Of a stretch of DNA of 23,238 bases, positions 14,891 to 23,143 are shown one piece after another. How positions within the stretch are numbered: the stretch's first letter is position 1; each line of letters starts with the position of its first letter. Where the stretch lies: NCBI GenBank assembly GCA_019414725.1, contig DXLM01000049.1, forward strand, positions 1 through 23,238. Reading direction: 5' to 3'. Made by a program: the position numbers and the translations under genes. A model generated the notes under the pieces. That model had not been told where the DNA came from and made no database searches. It saw nothing but the letters and a program-made list of their open reading frames with translations. Origin of the DNA: Bacteroides sp. GTDB lineage: Bacteria; Bacteroidota; Bacteroidia; Bacteroidales; Bacteroidaceae.

Positions 14891-17167
14891 ATGAAAAAAC
14901 TGTCATTACTTATTTTTCTGGCAGGCTTTTTGAGCTTTGCCAAAGCAACCAATTATGCAGATTATGTAAACCCGCTGGTCGGCACTCAGTCTACATTCGA
15001 GCTGTCAACGGGTAACACGTATCCGGCCATCGCACGTCCGTGGGGTATGAACTTCTGGAGCCCGCAGACAGGTAAGATGGGCGACGGCTGGATGTATCAG
15101 TACACAGCTACGAAGATCCGCGGATTCAAGCAGACTCACCAGCCCAGTCCGTGGATAAACGACTACGGACAGTTCTCCATCATGCCGATGGTAAACAAAC
15201 CGGAATTCAATGAAGACAAACGTGCCAGCTGGTTTGCCCACAAGAGCGAAACTGCAAAGGCATATTATTATAAAGTGTATCTGGCAGAATACGACATTGT
15301 AACCGAGCTGACTCCGACAGAACGTGCTGCCATGTTCCGCTTTACTTTCCCCGAAAATGAACACTCGTATGTAGTGGTAGATGCTTTCGACAAGGGTTCG
15401 TATGTAAAGATTGATGCGGCAAACAACCGTATCATCGGCTATTCTACCAAGAACAGCGGCGGTGTTCCGGCTAACTTCAAGAATTATTTCGTTATCGAAT
15501 TCGATAAGCCGTTCACTTATCAGGCTACCGTTGCCGACAGCATCGTAAAGGAGAACGGTACAGAACAGCAGGCAGACCATGCAGGAGCTATCATCGGATT
15601 TGCTACGAAAAAGGGAGAAACCGTACATGCACGCGTGGCTTCTTCATTCATCAGTCCTGAACAGGCTTTGCTGAACCTGAAGGAACTGGGTAACGATGAT
15701 TTCAATACGCTGGTAGAAAAGGGCAAGGCTGCATGGAACGATGTATTAAGCAAGATTGAAGTGGAAGGCGGCAATCTCGACCAGTACCGTACATTCTACT
15801 CTTGTCTGTACCGCTCACTGCTCTTCCCGCGCAAGTTCTATGAAGTGGATGCACAGGGACAGATTGTACACTACAGTCCTTACAACGGTGAGGTAGTTCC
15901 GGGATATATGTATACCGATACAGGCTTCTGGGATACATTCCGCTGCCTGTTCCCGTTGTTGAACCTGATTTATCCGTCTGTCAACAAGGAAATTCAGGAG
16001 GGTCTTATCAATACATATAAGGAAAGCGGTTTCTTCCCCGAATGGGCAAGCCCGGGACACCGTGGCTGCATGATCGGAAACAACTCAGCTTCCATCCTGG
16101 TAGATGCTTACTTCAAGGGTGTGAAGGTGGACGATCTGGAAACTCTTTATAAAGGTCTGATTCACGGAACGGAAAATGTACATCCGGAAGTTTCTTCAAC
16201 CGGACGTCTGGGATATGAATATTACAACAAGCTGGGCTATGTACCTTACGATGTGAAGATCAACGAGAATGCTGCCCGTACACTGGAATATGCTTATAAC
16301 GACTGGTGTATCTATAAATTGGCAAAGGACTTGAAACGTCCGAAGAAGGAAGTGAACCTGTTTGCCAAACGTGCCATGAATTACAGAAACCTGTTCGACA
16401 AGGAAACCCTGCTGATGCGTGGCAAGAATAAGGATGGCAAGTTCATGGCTCCGTTCTCACCGCTGAAATGGGGTGATGCATTCACCGAAGGTAATAGCTG
16501 GCATTATTCATGGTCTGTATTCCACGATCCTCAGGGACTGATTGACCTGATGGGCGGTGATGATATGTTTGTGACAATGATGGATTCTGTATTCTCTGTA
16601 CCTCCTGTATTCGACGACAGCTATTACGGTTTCCCGATTCATGAAATCCGTGAGATGACAGTGATGAACATGGGTAACTATGCACACGGCAACCAGCCTA
16701 TCCAGCACATGATTTACCTGTACAACTATGCCAAGCAGCCATGGAAGGCTCAGTACTGGCTTCGTCAGGTAATGGACCGCATGTATACTCCGACTCCCGA
16801 CGGTTATTGCGGTGACGAGGATAACGGACAGACTTCTGCATGGTATGTGTTCTCAGCCCTGGGATTCTATCCGGTATGTCCGGGAACCGACCAGTATGTA
16901 CTTGGTGCTCCGCTGTTCCAGAAAGCAACCATCCATTTTGAAAATGGCAAGAACATTGTAATCAATGCTCCTCAGAACAGTGAGACCAACTATTACATTC
17001 AGGACATGAAGGTAAACGGTCAGGAATATACCAAGAATTACATTACTCATTCTACTCTGCAAAATGGCGGTACGATTGACTATGTAATGGGTGACAAACC
17101 GAACAAGAACAGAGGTATCGCACCTGAAGATGCTCCTTATTCATTCAGTAAAGAGCTGAAAAAATAA
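14891..17167 (+). CDS. GH92 alpha-mannosidase, secreted (GH92-3)
   Basis: Third GH92 paralogue. It has an ordinary signal peptide (MKKLSLLIFLAGFLSFAKA, cut before TNYADY) and no lipobox, so it is probably periplasmic. The active-site acids fall at Glu533 (EGNSWHYSW), Asp642 and Asp644 (GDEDNGQTSAWYV), the same numbers reported, from memory, for BT3990. Its substrate motif is HGNQPIQH (599-606) instead of HGNEPSHH, which suggests a different linkage preference from GH92-1 and GH92-2, perhaps alpha-1,3 or broader. The N-terminal motif is also changed to YVNPLVGTQS. It is the last gene of the fecR unit and is followed by a strong terminator. Length is 758 residues. Confidence 0.93.
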   Translation: MKKLSLLIFLAGFLSFAKATNYADYVNPLVGTQSTFELSTGNTYPAIARPWGMNFWSPQTGKMGDGWMYQYTATKIRGFKQTHQPSPWINDYGQFSIMPMVNKPEFNEDKRASWFAHKSETAKAYYYKVYLAEYDIVTELTPTERAAMFRFTFPENEHSYVVVDAFDKGSYVKIDAANNRIIGYSTKNSGGVPANFKNYFVIEFDKPFTYQATVADSIVKENGTEQQADHAGAIIGFATKKGETVHARVASSFISPEQALLNLKELGNDDFNTLVEKGKAAWNDVLSKIEVEGGNLDQYRTFYSCLYRSLLFPRKFYEVDAQGQIVHYSPYNGEVVPGYMYTDTGFWDTFRCLFPLLNLIYPSVNKEIQEGLINTYKESGFFPEWASPGHRGCMIGNNSASILVDAYFKGVKVDDLETLYKGLIHGTENVHPEVSSTGRLGYEYYNKLGYVPYDVKINENAARTLEYAYNDWCIYKLAKDLKRPKKEVNLFAKRAMNYRNLFDKETLLMRGKNKDGKFMAPFSPLKWGDAFTEGNSWHYSWSVFHDPQGLIDLMGGDDMFVTMMDSVFSVPPVFDDSYYGFPIHEIREMTVMNMGNYAHGNQPIQHMIYLYNYAKQPWKAQYWLRQVMDRMYTPTPDGYCGDEDNGQTSAWYVFSALGFYPVCPGTDQYVLGAPLFQKATIHFENGKNIVINAPQNSETNYYIQDMKVNGQEYTKNYITHSTLQNGGTIDYVMGDKPNKNRGIAPEDAPYSFSKELKK

Positions 17168-17205
17168 TACACACATAAAAGGATTTACCAGATAAATCCA
17201 GTTCG

Positions 17206-17258
17206 AAGCAGGTTACTTCCCACAAATATCAAACAAAGTTGGAGTAACCTGCTTTTAT
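17206..17258 (+). terminator. Terminator of the fecR-GH92-GH92 unit
   Basis: AAGCAGGTTACT (17206-17217) pairs perfectly with AGTAACCTGCTT (17243-17254), a 12-bp stem followed by TTATT. Confidence 0.85.
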
Positions 17259-17284
17259 TATCACTTTTTTTAGATATATAAGCA

Positions 17285-17345
17285 ACTTAGTTGGGATATT
17301 TCAAGCTTCTATTTGATAGAAAATTGTATATTTGCACTTAGTTGG
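17285..17345 (+). promoter_or_regulatory. Candidate promoter of the transporter-GH130-GH92 operon with flanking direct repeats
   Basis: TATATTTG (17327-17334) fits the -7 box, although I see no good -33 box at the right distance. The ten-base repeat ACTTAGTTGG occurs at 17285-17294 and at 17336-17345. The second copy covers the expected transcription start and the first lies about 51 bases upstream. A regulator binding both copies could replace the missing -33 contact or block initiation. Confidence 0.5.
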
Positions 17346-17419
17346 AAGAGAATAAAAATATTCTTTAAAAACAGAAAGCTTATTTCATATAAAATTTAAG
17401 ATATCAGGAAAAATCAATT

Positions 17420-17482
17420 ATGCCGAACCAATACACGATTTCCCAAATAATTAAAGAATATTCAAACTCTAAAATATATTAA
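17420..17482 (+). CDS. 20-residue upstream ORF in the transporter leader
   Basis: ATG at 17420, preceded by a purine-rich AGGAAAAA (17406-17413), opens a 20-codon frame (MPNQYTISQIIKEYSNSKIY) that ends with TAA at 17480. The stop codon is the first part of the left arm of the following stem-loop. It could be a leader peptide, a relic, or chance; there is no independent support for translation. Confidence 0.3.
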   Translation: MPNQYTISQIIKEYSNSKIY

Positions 17483-17518
17483 AACTCAAATAATAAATTA
17501 CGTATGCTTTGAGTTTTA
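17480..17518 (+). promoter_or_regulatory. Stem-loop in the transporter leader
   Basis: TAAAACTCAAA (17480-17490) and TTTGAGTTTTA (17508-17518) form a perfect 11-bp stem with a 17-base loop. It is not followed by a U-run on the plus strand, so it is not a standard terminator. It lies 36 bases upstream of the transporter ATG. Confidence 0.5.
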
Positions 17519-17554
17519 GCTGTTATAATGATGAATTAACTGACAAACAATACT

Positions 17555-18922
17555 ATGAAACAAACTAATCACCCGAAAAAAACAAAAAGTCCGATAACAT
17601 GGGTTCCGACAGCATACTTTGCCATGGGATTGCCTTTTGTAGTCCTAAATATGGTAACAGTTCTTATGTTCAAAGGACTGGGAGTAGAGGATAAACTCAT
17701 TACTTTCTGGACTTCACTTATTTTACTTCCATGGACTTTAAAACCTTTATGGAGTCCGTTTCTGGAGTTATTCAAGACAAAAAAATTCTTCGTTATAACA
17801 ACCCAGCTAATCACTGGAGTAACATTCGGACTAGTTGCGTTTTCGCTAAACTTACCTCACTTTTTCAGCATTTCTATCGCTTTACTGGCAATTATTGCAT
17901 TTAGTGGAGCTACACACGATATCGCATGCGACGGAGTATACATGAGCGAATTATCCAACGATGATCAAGCGAAGTATATTGGCTGGCAAGGTGCTTTCTA
18001 TAATATAGCTAAAATCATAGCAACCGGTGGACTGGTATATTTAGCCGGCTACCTGATAGAACAATATGGCGGAACAGAAGGTGCTGATAGTACAGTTATG
18101 TTTGCGGCCAATCAGAAGGCATGGATGATTATTATGACAATACTCTGTGTCATAATGGTAATCCTAGGTATTTATCATTTGTTTATGCTTCCCTCAGGTG
18201 GAGCTAAAAAGCAGGGTGAACAGCGTACAGCCGGACAGGTAATGACAGAACTGGCCAATGTATTACTCGACTTTTTCCGTAAACGTCACATTGTCTATTA
18301 TCTCTTTTTCATCATTCTGTACCGATTTGCAGAAGGATTTGTAATGAAAATTGTTCCTCTGTTCTTAAAAGCCAGCAGGGAAACCGGAGGCTTGGGATTA
18401 AGCGAAAAAGAGATCGGACTTTATTATGGTACATATGGTGCGGCAGCATTCGTTCTGGGATCTTTGCTAGCTGGATATTATATATCTGCACGAGGACTTA
18501 AAAAGACATTGTTCTCACTATGCTGCATATTTAACTTGCCATTTATGGTATATGCATTATTTGCTACATTCCAGCCGGAAAATGGTTTGTTGATTTGCAG
18601 CGGTATCGTATTGGAATATTTCGGATACGGCTTTGGCTTCGTAGGGCTGACACTGTTTATGATGCAGCAAGTTGCTCCAGGCAAACATCAAATGGCTCAC
18701 TATGCCTTTGCATCAGGTATCATGAACTTGGGAGTCATGATTCCGGGAATGTTAAGTGGATGGGTATGTGAAATTCTAGGCGAATGGTTTAACAAACCGG
18801 GAGGATATGAACCCTTCTTCATATTCGTGCTGACAGCTACTATACCGGCATTCCTGATTACTTATTTTGTACCGTTCAAATATAATCAGGATGGTACACT
18901 CATTGAAGGAGAAAGAGAATAG
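17555..18922 (+). CDS. MFS transporter of the AmpG-like type, probable mannoside importer
   Basis: A 455-residue inner-membrane protein with about twelve hydrophobic segments and a basic cytoplasmic N terminus (KQTNHPKKTKSP). The block GATHDIACDGVYMSEL (about 127-142) and the following YIGWQGAFYNIAKI resemble the PAT/AmpG branch of the major facilitator superfamily, whose best-known member imports amino-sugar muropeptide fragments. It is 23 bases upstream of a cytoplasmic GH130 phosphorylase. I therefore infer import of a short mannoside such as Man-beta-1,4-GlcNAc from the periplasm. The substrate is an inference from context only. It is the first gene of its operon, with a long leader. Confidence 0.85.
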   Translation: MKQTNHPKKTKSPITWVPTAYFAMGLPFVVLNMVTVLMFKGLGVEDKLITFWTSLILLPWTLKPLWSPFLELFKTKKFFVITTQLITGVTFGLVAFSLNLPHFFSISIALLAIIAFSGATHDIACDGVYMSELSNDDQAKYIGWQGAFYNIAKIIATGGLVYLAGYLIEQYGGTEGADSTVMFAANQKAWMIIMTILCVIMVILGIYHLFMLPSGGAKKQGEQRTAGQVMTELANVLLDFFRKRHIVYYLFFIILYRFAEGFVMKIVPLFLKASRETGGLGLSEKEIGLYYGTYGAAAFVLGSLLAGYYISARGLKKTLFSLCCIFNLPFMVYALFATFQPENGLLICSGIVLEYFGYGFGFVGLTLFMMQQVAPGKHQMAHYAFASGIMNLGVMIPGMLSGWVCEILGEWFNKPGGYEPFFIFVLTATIPAFLITYFVPFKYNQDGTLIEGERE

Positions 18923-18945
18923 TTAACAACTAAATATCAACAAAT

Positions 18946-19917
18946 ATGGTAGAGAAATTTAATATGCCGTGGGAAGATCGCCCGGCTGGATGTACAGATG
19001 TAATGTGGCGTTATTCAAAGAACCCCGTTATTGGACGTTATCAAATTCCTTCGTCAAACAGTATATTCAACAGCGCAGTTGTTCCGTATAAAGACGGATT
19101 TGCAGGAGTTTTCCGTTGCGACAACAAAGCTGTACAGATGAACATTTTTGCAGGATTCAGCAAGGATGGTATAAATTGGGAAATAAACCATGAACCTATT
19201 CAGTTCAAGGCTGGTAATACTGATATGATCGAATCGGAATATAAATACGATCCTCGCGTTACCTGGATTGAAGACCGTTACTGGATTACATGGTGTAATG
19301 GTTATCATGGACCAACTATCGGAATCGGATATACATTCGACTTCAAAGAATTTTATCAATGCGAAAATGCATTCTTGCCATTCAACCGCAACGGAGTTTT
19401 GTTCCCGCAGAAAATCAATGGTAAATATGCAATGCTGAGCCGTCCGAGTGATAACGGACACACTCCTTTCGGTGACATTTATATCAGCTACAGTCCTGAT
19501 ATGAAATACTGGGGTGAACATCGTTGTGTAATGAAAGTGACTCCATTCCCAGAAAGCGCATGGCAATGCACAAAAATCGGTGCAGGTTCAGTGCCTTTCC
19601 TGACTGAAGCTGGATGGCTGATGTTCTATCATGGAGTTATCACTACTTGCAACGGATTCCGTTACTCTATGGGTGCGGCTATTCTGGACAAAGACAATCC
19701 GGAAAAAGTACTGTACCGTACACGCGATTATATCTTAGGTCCGGCAGCTCCATATGAATTGCAGGGAGATGTACCTAATGTAGTATTCCCTTGTGCTGCA
19801 TTACAAGATGGAGAACGTGTAGCTGTATACTACGGCGCTGCTGATACAGTGGTAGGTATGGCTTTCGGATACGTTTCTGAAATTATCGATTTTGTAAAAC
19901 GCACTTCGATCATCTAA
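18946..19917 (+). CDS. GH130 beta-1,4-mannoside phosphorylase
   Basis: Inverting phosphorylase that splits a beta-1,4-linked mannoside with phosphate to give alpha-mannose-1-phosphate. The 323-residue sequence lacks a signal peptide, so it is cytoplasmic. It closely resembles, from memory, UhgbMP, the gut-bacterial GH130_2 enzyme acting on the Man-beta-1,4-GlcNAc core of N-glycans. Shared blocks are PWEDRPAGCTDV (8-19), SNSIFNSAVVP (37-47), FAGVFRCD (52-59), the catalytic Asp102 in YDPRVTW, NGYHGPTIG, FNRNGVLFP and SRPSDNGHTPFGDI. Expected products are mannose-1-phosphate and GlcNAc or chitobiose. Short beta-mannan oligosaccharides are an alternative substrate, but the GH92 neighbours favour N-glycan. 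A terminator follows. Confidence 0.93.
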   Translation: MVEKFNMPWEDRPAGCTDVMWRYSKNPVIGRYQIPSSNSIFNSAVVPYKDGFAGVFRCDNKAVQMNIFAGFSKDGINWEINHEPIQFKAGNTDMIESEYKYDPRVTWIEDRYWITWCNGYHGPTIGIGYTFDFKEFYQCENAFLPFNRNGVLFPQKINGKYAMLSRPSDNGHTPFGDIYISYSPDMKYWGEHRCVMKVTPFPESAWQCTKIGAGSVPFLTEAGWLMFYHGVITTCNGFRYSMGAAILDKDNPEKVLYRTRDYILGPAAPYELQGDVPNVVFPCAALQDGERVAVYYGAADTVVGMAFGYVSEIIDFVKRTSII

Positions 19918-19964
19918 TGCCCTTGAAATTTTTTCATAGGTATTCATACATAAAGTAACCTTTT

Positions 19965-20013
19965 GGGGCTGTATCGAATAATCTGCTGCGGTTATTGGTA
20001 CAGCCTTTTTCAG
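19965..20013 (+). terminator. Terminator between GH130 and GH92-4 genes
   Basis: GGCTGTA (19967-19973) pairs with TACAGCC (19999-20005), and an inner AATAA/TTATT can extend the stem. A run of five T follows. It ends only about 25 bases before the GH92-4 ATG, leaving no room for a promoter, so it probably sets partial readthrough. Confidence 0.7.
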
Positions 20014-20036
20014 TTTTTTCATCTAATATTATTTTT

Positions 20037-22268
20037 ATGAAACATTTATTAGTATGCTTGGCTAGCTTTTTGGCATTAGGTACATTACATGCACAAGAAC
20101 CGGCCGATTACGTCAATCCATTCATCGGAACTACTAATTTCGGAACCTGCAACCCAGGAGCAGTCTGTCCGAATGGAATGATGTCTGTAGTACCATTCAA
20201 TGTTATGGGATCGGAAGACAATAAATACGATAAGGATGCACGCTGGTGGTCTACCCCTTATGACTATACCAATAGCTTCTTTACCGGTTTTGCTCATGTC
20301 AACTTAAGTGGAGTGGGATGTCCGGAACTTGGCTCTTTACTATTAATGCCAACTACAGGAAAGCTAGATGTTGACTATCGTAACTATGGTAGTAAATATG
20401 AAAAAGAAAATGCGACTCCCGGATATTATACGATTTCACTTACTAAATACAATATTCTGGCAGAAGCAACAGCTACTCCTCGTACAGGTCTATCACGCTT
20501 TACCTTCCCCAAAGGTGAAAGTAACATCCTTTTAAATTTGGGTGAGGGATTAACTAACGAAACAGGTGCTTTCATGCGTAGAGTCAGCGATTGTGAAGTA
20601 GAAGGCATGAAAGTGCTCGGAACTTTCTGTTATAACCCGCAGGCTGTATTCCCTATCTATTTTGTGATGCGCATCAACAAAGCTCCTAAAGCTACAGGAT
20701 ACTGGAAGAAACAACGTCCCATGCAAGGTGTAGAAGCAGAATGGGATAAAGACCAAGGCAAATACAAGCTGTACACACAATATAATAAAGATATTGCAGG
20801 CGACGATATCGGTGCATGGTTCTCTTTCGATACAGAAGAAGGTGAGCAGATAGAAGTCGCTATGGGAGTTTCTTTCGTCAGTATAGAAAATGCAAGAGAA
20901 AATCTTGACAAGGAACAAAGCGGACGCCACTTTGCAGCTATCCATCAGGAAGCTCGTCAACGTTGGAACGATGATTTGGGAAGAATCAAAGTAGAAGGTG
21001 GAACAAAGGATCAGAAAACAGTTTTCTATACCGGACTTTATCATGCATTAATCCATCCTAATATCTTACAGGACATCAATGGAGAATACCCTCAAATGGA
21101 AGGTGATAAAATCCTCACAACAAAAGGAAACCGCTATACAGTCTTTTCATTATGGGATACTTATAGAAATCTGCATCAGTTAATGACTTTAGTCTATCCA
21201 GAAAGACAAATGGATATGATTAATACCATGCTGGATATGTATCGTGAACACGGCTGGCTTCCTAAATGGGAGCTTTATGGACGGGAAACTCTGACAATGG
21301 AAGGAGATCCAAGTCTTCCGGTTATTGTAGATACATGGATGAAAGGTTTACGCGATTTCGATATCAACCTTGCTTACGAAGCCATGTATAAGTCGGCTAC
21401 ACTTCCGGGTAAAGAGAATCTGATGCGTCCGGATAATGACGATTATACAAAGCTCGGCTATGTTCCTTTAAGAGAACAATATGACAACTCTGTTTCTCAT
21501 GCACTGGAATACTATATTGCCGATTATTCTCTCTACACATTGGCTAAGGCTCTAGACAAAAAAGAAGATGCCAAATTATTCTATAAGCGATCAATGGGAT
21601 ACAAAAACTATTATTGCAAGGAGTATGGTACCCTTCGTCCTATCCTTCCTGATGGAAAATTCTATTCTCCATTCGACCCTAAACAAGGTGAGAACTTCGA
21701 ACCAAGTCCAGGATTCCATGAAGGTAATGCGTGGAACTACACATACTACGTTCCTCACGATATCAAGGGACTTGCCAAATTGATGGGAGGCAAAAAGCCT
21801 TTTGTAGACAAACTGCAAATGATTTTCGACAAAGGTTACTACGATCCGGCAAACGAACCTGATATCGCATATCCTTATCTGTTCAGCTATTTCAAAGGTG
21901 AAGAATGGCGTACGCAGAAACTGATAAAAGAATTACTTGCTAAATATTTCACAACTCAGCCTAATGGCATCCCGGGTAATGATGATGCAGGAACAATGTC
22001 AACATGGGCTATATTCAGTATGATGGGATTCTATCCTGACTGTCCTGGAGTACCTGAATATACTCTTACAACTCCTACATTCGACAAGATAACTATCAAG
22101 CTCGATCCTAAATATTATGGAAAAGATCAGTTAGTTATCGAAACAATGAATCCGGATAGTGAATCTGATTATATCAAAACAATCAAGTTAGGTGATAAAG
22201 AATGTGGCTATCGCATCAATCACAATGATTTGATTAAAGCAGGAAGTTTACAGTTCTGGAAAAAATAA
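20037..22268 (+). CDS. GH92 alpha-mannosidase, secreted, divergent type (GH92-4)
   Basis: Fourth GH92 enzyme, 743 residues. The ATG at 20037 is preferred: it opens a clean signal peptide (MKHLLVCLASFLALGTLHA, cut before QEPADY), while the upstream in-frame ATG at 19995 would start inside a terminator hairpin. The domain starts YVNPFIGTTNFGTCNPG. Expected acid Glu562 (EGNAWNYTYYVPHD) and base Asp650 (GNDDAGTMSTWAIF) are present. The HGNEPSHH region is replaced by ANEPDIAYPYLF, so it belongs to another subgroup and probably cuts a different linkage. It is the last gene of the transporter unit and is followed by a long perfect hairpin. Confidence 0.92.
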   Translation: MKHLLVCLASFLALGTLHAQEPADYVNPFIGTTNFGTCNPGAVCPNGMMSVVPFNVMGSEDNKYDKDARWWSTPYDYTNSFFTGFAHVNLSGVGCPELGSLLLMPTTGKLDVDYRNYGSKYEKENATPGYYTISLTKYNILAEATATPRTGLSRFTFPKGESNILLNLGEGLTNETGAFMRRVSDCEVEGMKVLGTFCYNPQAVFPIYFVMRINKAPKATGYWKKQRPMQGVEAEWDKDQGKYKLYTQYNKDIAGDDIGAWFSFDTEEGEQIEVAMGVSFVSIENARENLDKEQSGRHFAAIHQEARQRWNDDLGRIKVEGGTKDQKTVFYTGLYHALIHPNILQDINGEYPQMEGDKILTTKGNRYTVFSLWDTYRNLHQLMTLVYPERQMDMINTMLDMYREHGWLPKWELYGRETLTMEGDPSLPVIVDTWMKGLRDFDINLAYEAMYKSATLPGKENLMRPDNDDYTKLGYVPLREQYDNSVSHALEYYIADYSLYTLAKALDKKEDAKLFYKRSMGYKNYYCKEYGTLRPILPDGKFYSPFDPKQGENFEPSPGFHEGNAWNYTYYVPHDIKGLAKLMGGKKPFVDKLQMIFDKGYYDPANEPDIAYPYLFSYFKGEEWRTQKLIKELLAKYFTTQPNGIPGNDDAGTMSTWAIFSMMGFYPDCPGVPEYTLTTPTFDKITIKLDPKYYGKDQLVIETMNPDSESDYIKTIKLGDKECGYRINHNDLIKAGSLQFWKK

Positions 22269-22276
22269 TCATTCGA

Positions 22277-22345
22277 TTACTATATAAAAAGATTGGCCCA
22301 AGTTTTCTGAATATAGAAACTTGGGCCAATCTTTTTATATAGTAA
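22277..22345. terminator. 29-bp perfect bidirectional terminator
   Basis: The arms at 22277-22305 and 22317-22345 are perfect reverse complements of 29 bases with an 11-base loop. The core is GATTGGCCCAAG with AAAAA on one side and TTTTT on the other, so each strand ends in a U-run. It separates convergent GH92-4 and the MarC-family gene. Confidence 0.9.
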
Positions 22346-22350
22346 CTCAA

Positions 22351-22995
22351 TTAAAGATGACTATTTTGAATAATATCTATCAGTATAGGCTTCATTCCTC
22401 CTACAAAACATTCCACAGCAATAACCATCAAAATAAGGCCCATTAAACGCATCATAACATTATTTCCAGTCTCTCCTATTACATTAACTAAACGAGTCGA
22501 TAAACGCAGTATAATATAGGTTAAAACATAGACTACAGCAATAACTACTACCAATGTTGTTTTCAATTCCCATGTATTAGCGTCATCCATTAAAATAATA
22601 CCATTCGCAATAGCTCCGGGACCACACAACATCGGAATAGAAAGCGGAGTTATTGATATATCATCTGCATAAGTTTTTATCTCTTCATCTTTCAATTTTG
22701 TATTCGTATAACGAGCCTGAAGCATGTCATAACCTATTTTCAGAATAATGATACCTGCAGCAATACGAAAACCATTGGTCGATATTCCAAAAAACTTAAA
22801 TAGGAATTGTCCGCAGAAAGTAAAGGCAATTAAAATAATGAATGAAATAATCGTAGCCCTTTTTACGATATGACGACGTTCCTGCTCACCCAGTCCATTT
22901 GTCATAGTCAGAAATACAGGCATAGTTCCCAAAGGATTTGTCAACGTAAAAAATGAAGTAAAGCATAAAAGTGCATAAGGAATAATTGTATCCAT
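22351..22995 (-). CDS. MarC-family integral membrane protein
   Basis: A 214-residue inner-membrane protein with about six hydrophobic segments. The opening TSFFTLTNPLGTMPVFLTMT (about 13-32) and the middle block ITPLSIPMLCGPGAI (94-108) are typical of the MarC/YchE/YhgN family; the two NPLG and GPG loops are the family hallmarks. Members were once linked to multiple antibiotic resistance, but the transported substrate is not settled. It is alone on its strand in this window, with the -7-like box TACTTTTG on the minus strand at 23025-23018. It has no evident link to the mannoside genes. Confidence 0.93.
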   Translation of the reverse strand: MDTIIPYALLCFTSFFTLTNPLGTMPVFLTMTNGLGEQERRHIVKRATIISFIILIAFTFCGQFLFKFFGISTNGFRIAAGIIILKIGYDMLQARYTNTKLKDEEIKTYADDISITPLSIPMLCGPGAIANGIILMDDANTWELKTTLVVVIAVVYVLTYIILRLSTRLVNVIGETGNNVMMRLMGLILMVIAVECFVGGMKPILIDIIQNSHL

Positions 22996-23017
22996 AATAA
23001 ATGTATTATATATTGCC

Positions 23018-23025
23018 CAAAAGTA
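23018..23025 (-). promoter_or_regulatory. Candidate -7 box of the MarC-family gene
   Basis: TACTTTTG on the minus strand fits TAnnTTTG and lies about 22 bases before the ATG at 22995. No clear -33 box is seen. Confidence 0.45.
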
Positions 23026-23104
23026 GAAAAAATTATTTAATTATCTTTATCTATATAATATCAGAAACATAAAATTCCCCTAAATGTTCATTTTCTAAGG
23101 AAGT

Positions 23105-23143
23105 ATGACTTTCAACATTAAATTAGAACTCCGGCAAAGCTAA
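23105..23143 (+). CDS. 12-residue ORF running into a GC-rich edge sequence
   Basis: ATG at 23105, preceded by AAGGA, encodes MTFNIKLELRQS and stops at TAA 23141. After this stop the same frame stays open to the window edge (31 codons, starting SASTRRRALFRRARAGG). The flank changes from AT-rich to strongly GC-rich at about 23144. It may be a tiny ORF, a longer gene broken by a stop, or part of a dispersed repeat. Confidence 0.25.
   Translation: MTFNIKLELRQS

Larger units (their letters stand above)
17168..17554 (+). other. 387-base gap between GH92-3 and the transporter operon
   Basis: It holds the terminator of the upstream unit, two copies of ACTTAGTTGG around a TATATTTG box, and then a leader of about 210 bases with a 20-codon ORF and a stem-loop. 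These are listed separately. It is AT-rich and shows no full-length gene. Confidence 0.8.

Noticed and set aside
17520..17530. CTGTTATAATG as a third copy of the P1/P2 promoter element
   Set aside because: The first block TAAGTGTTTTT is missing at the right distance; only a partial GAGTTTTA is present with a one-base gap.
19995..20036. Upstream ATG start for GH92-4
   Set aside because: It lies inside the terminator hairpin, and the internal ATG at 20037 gives a proper signal peptide.
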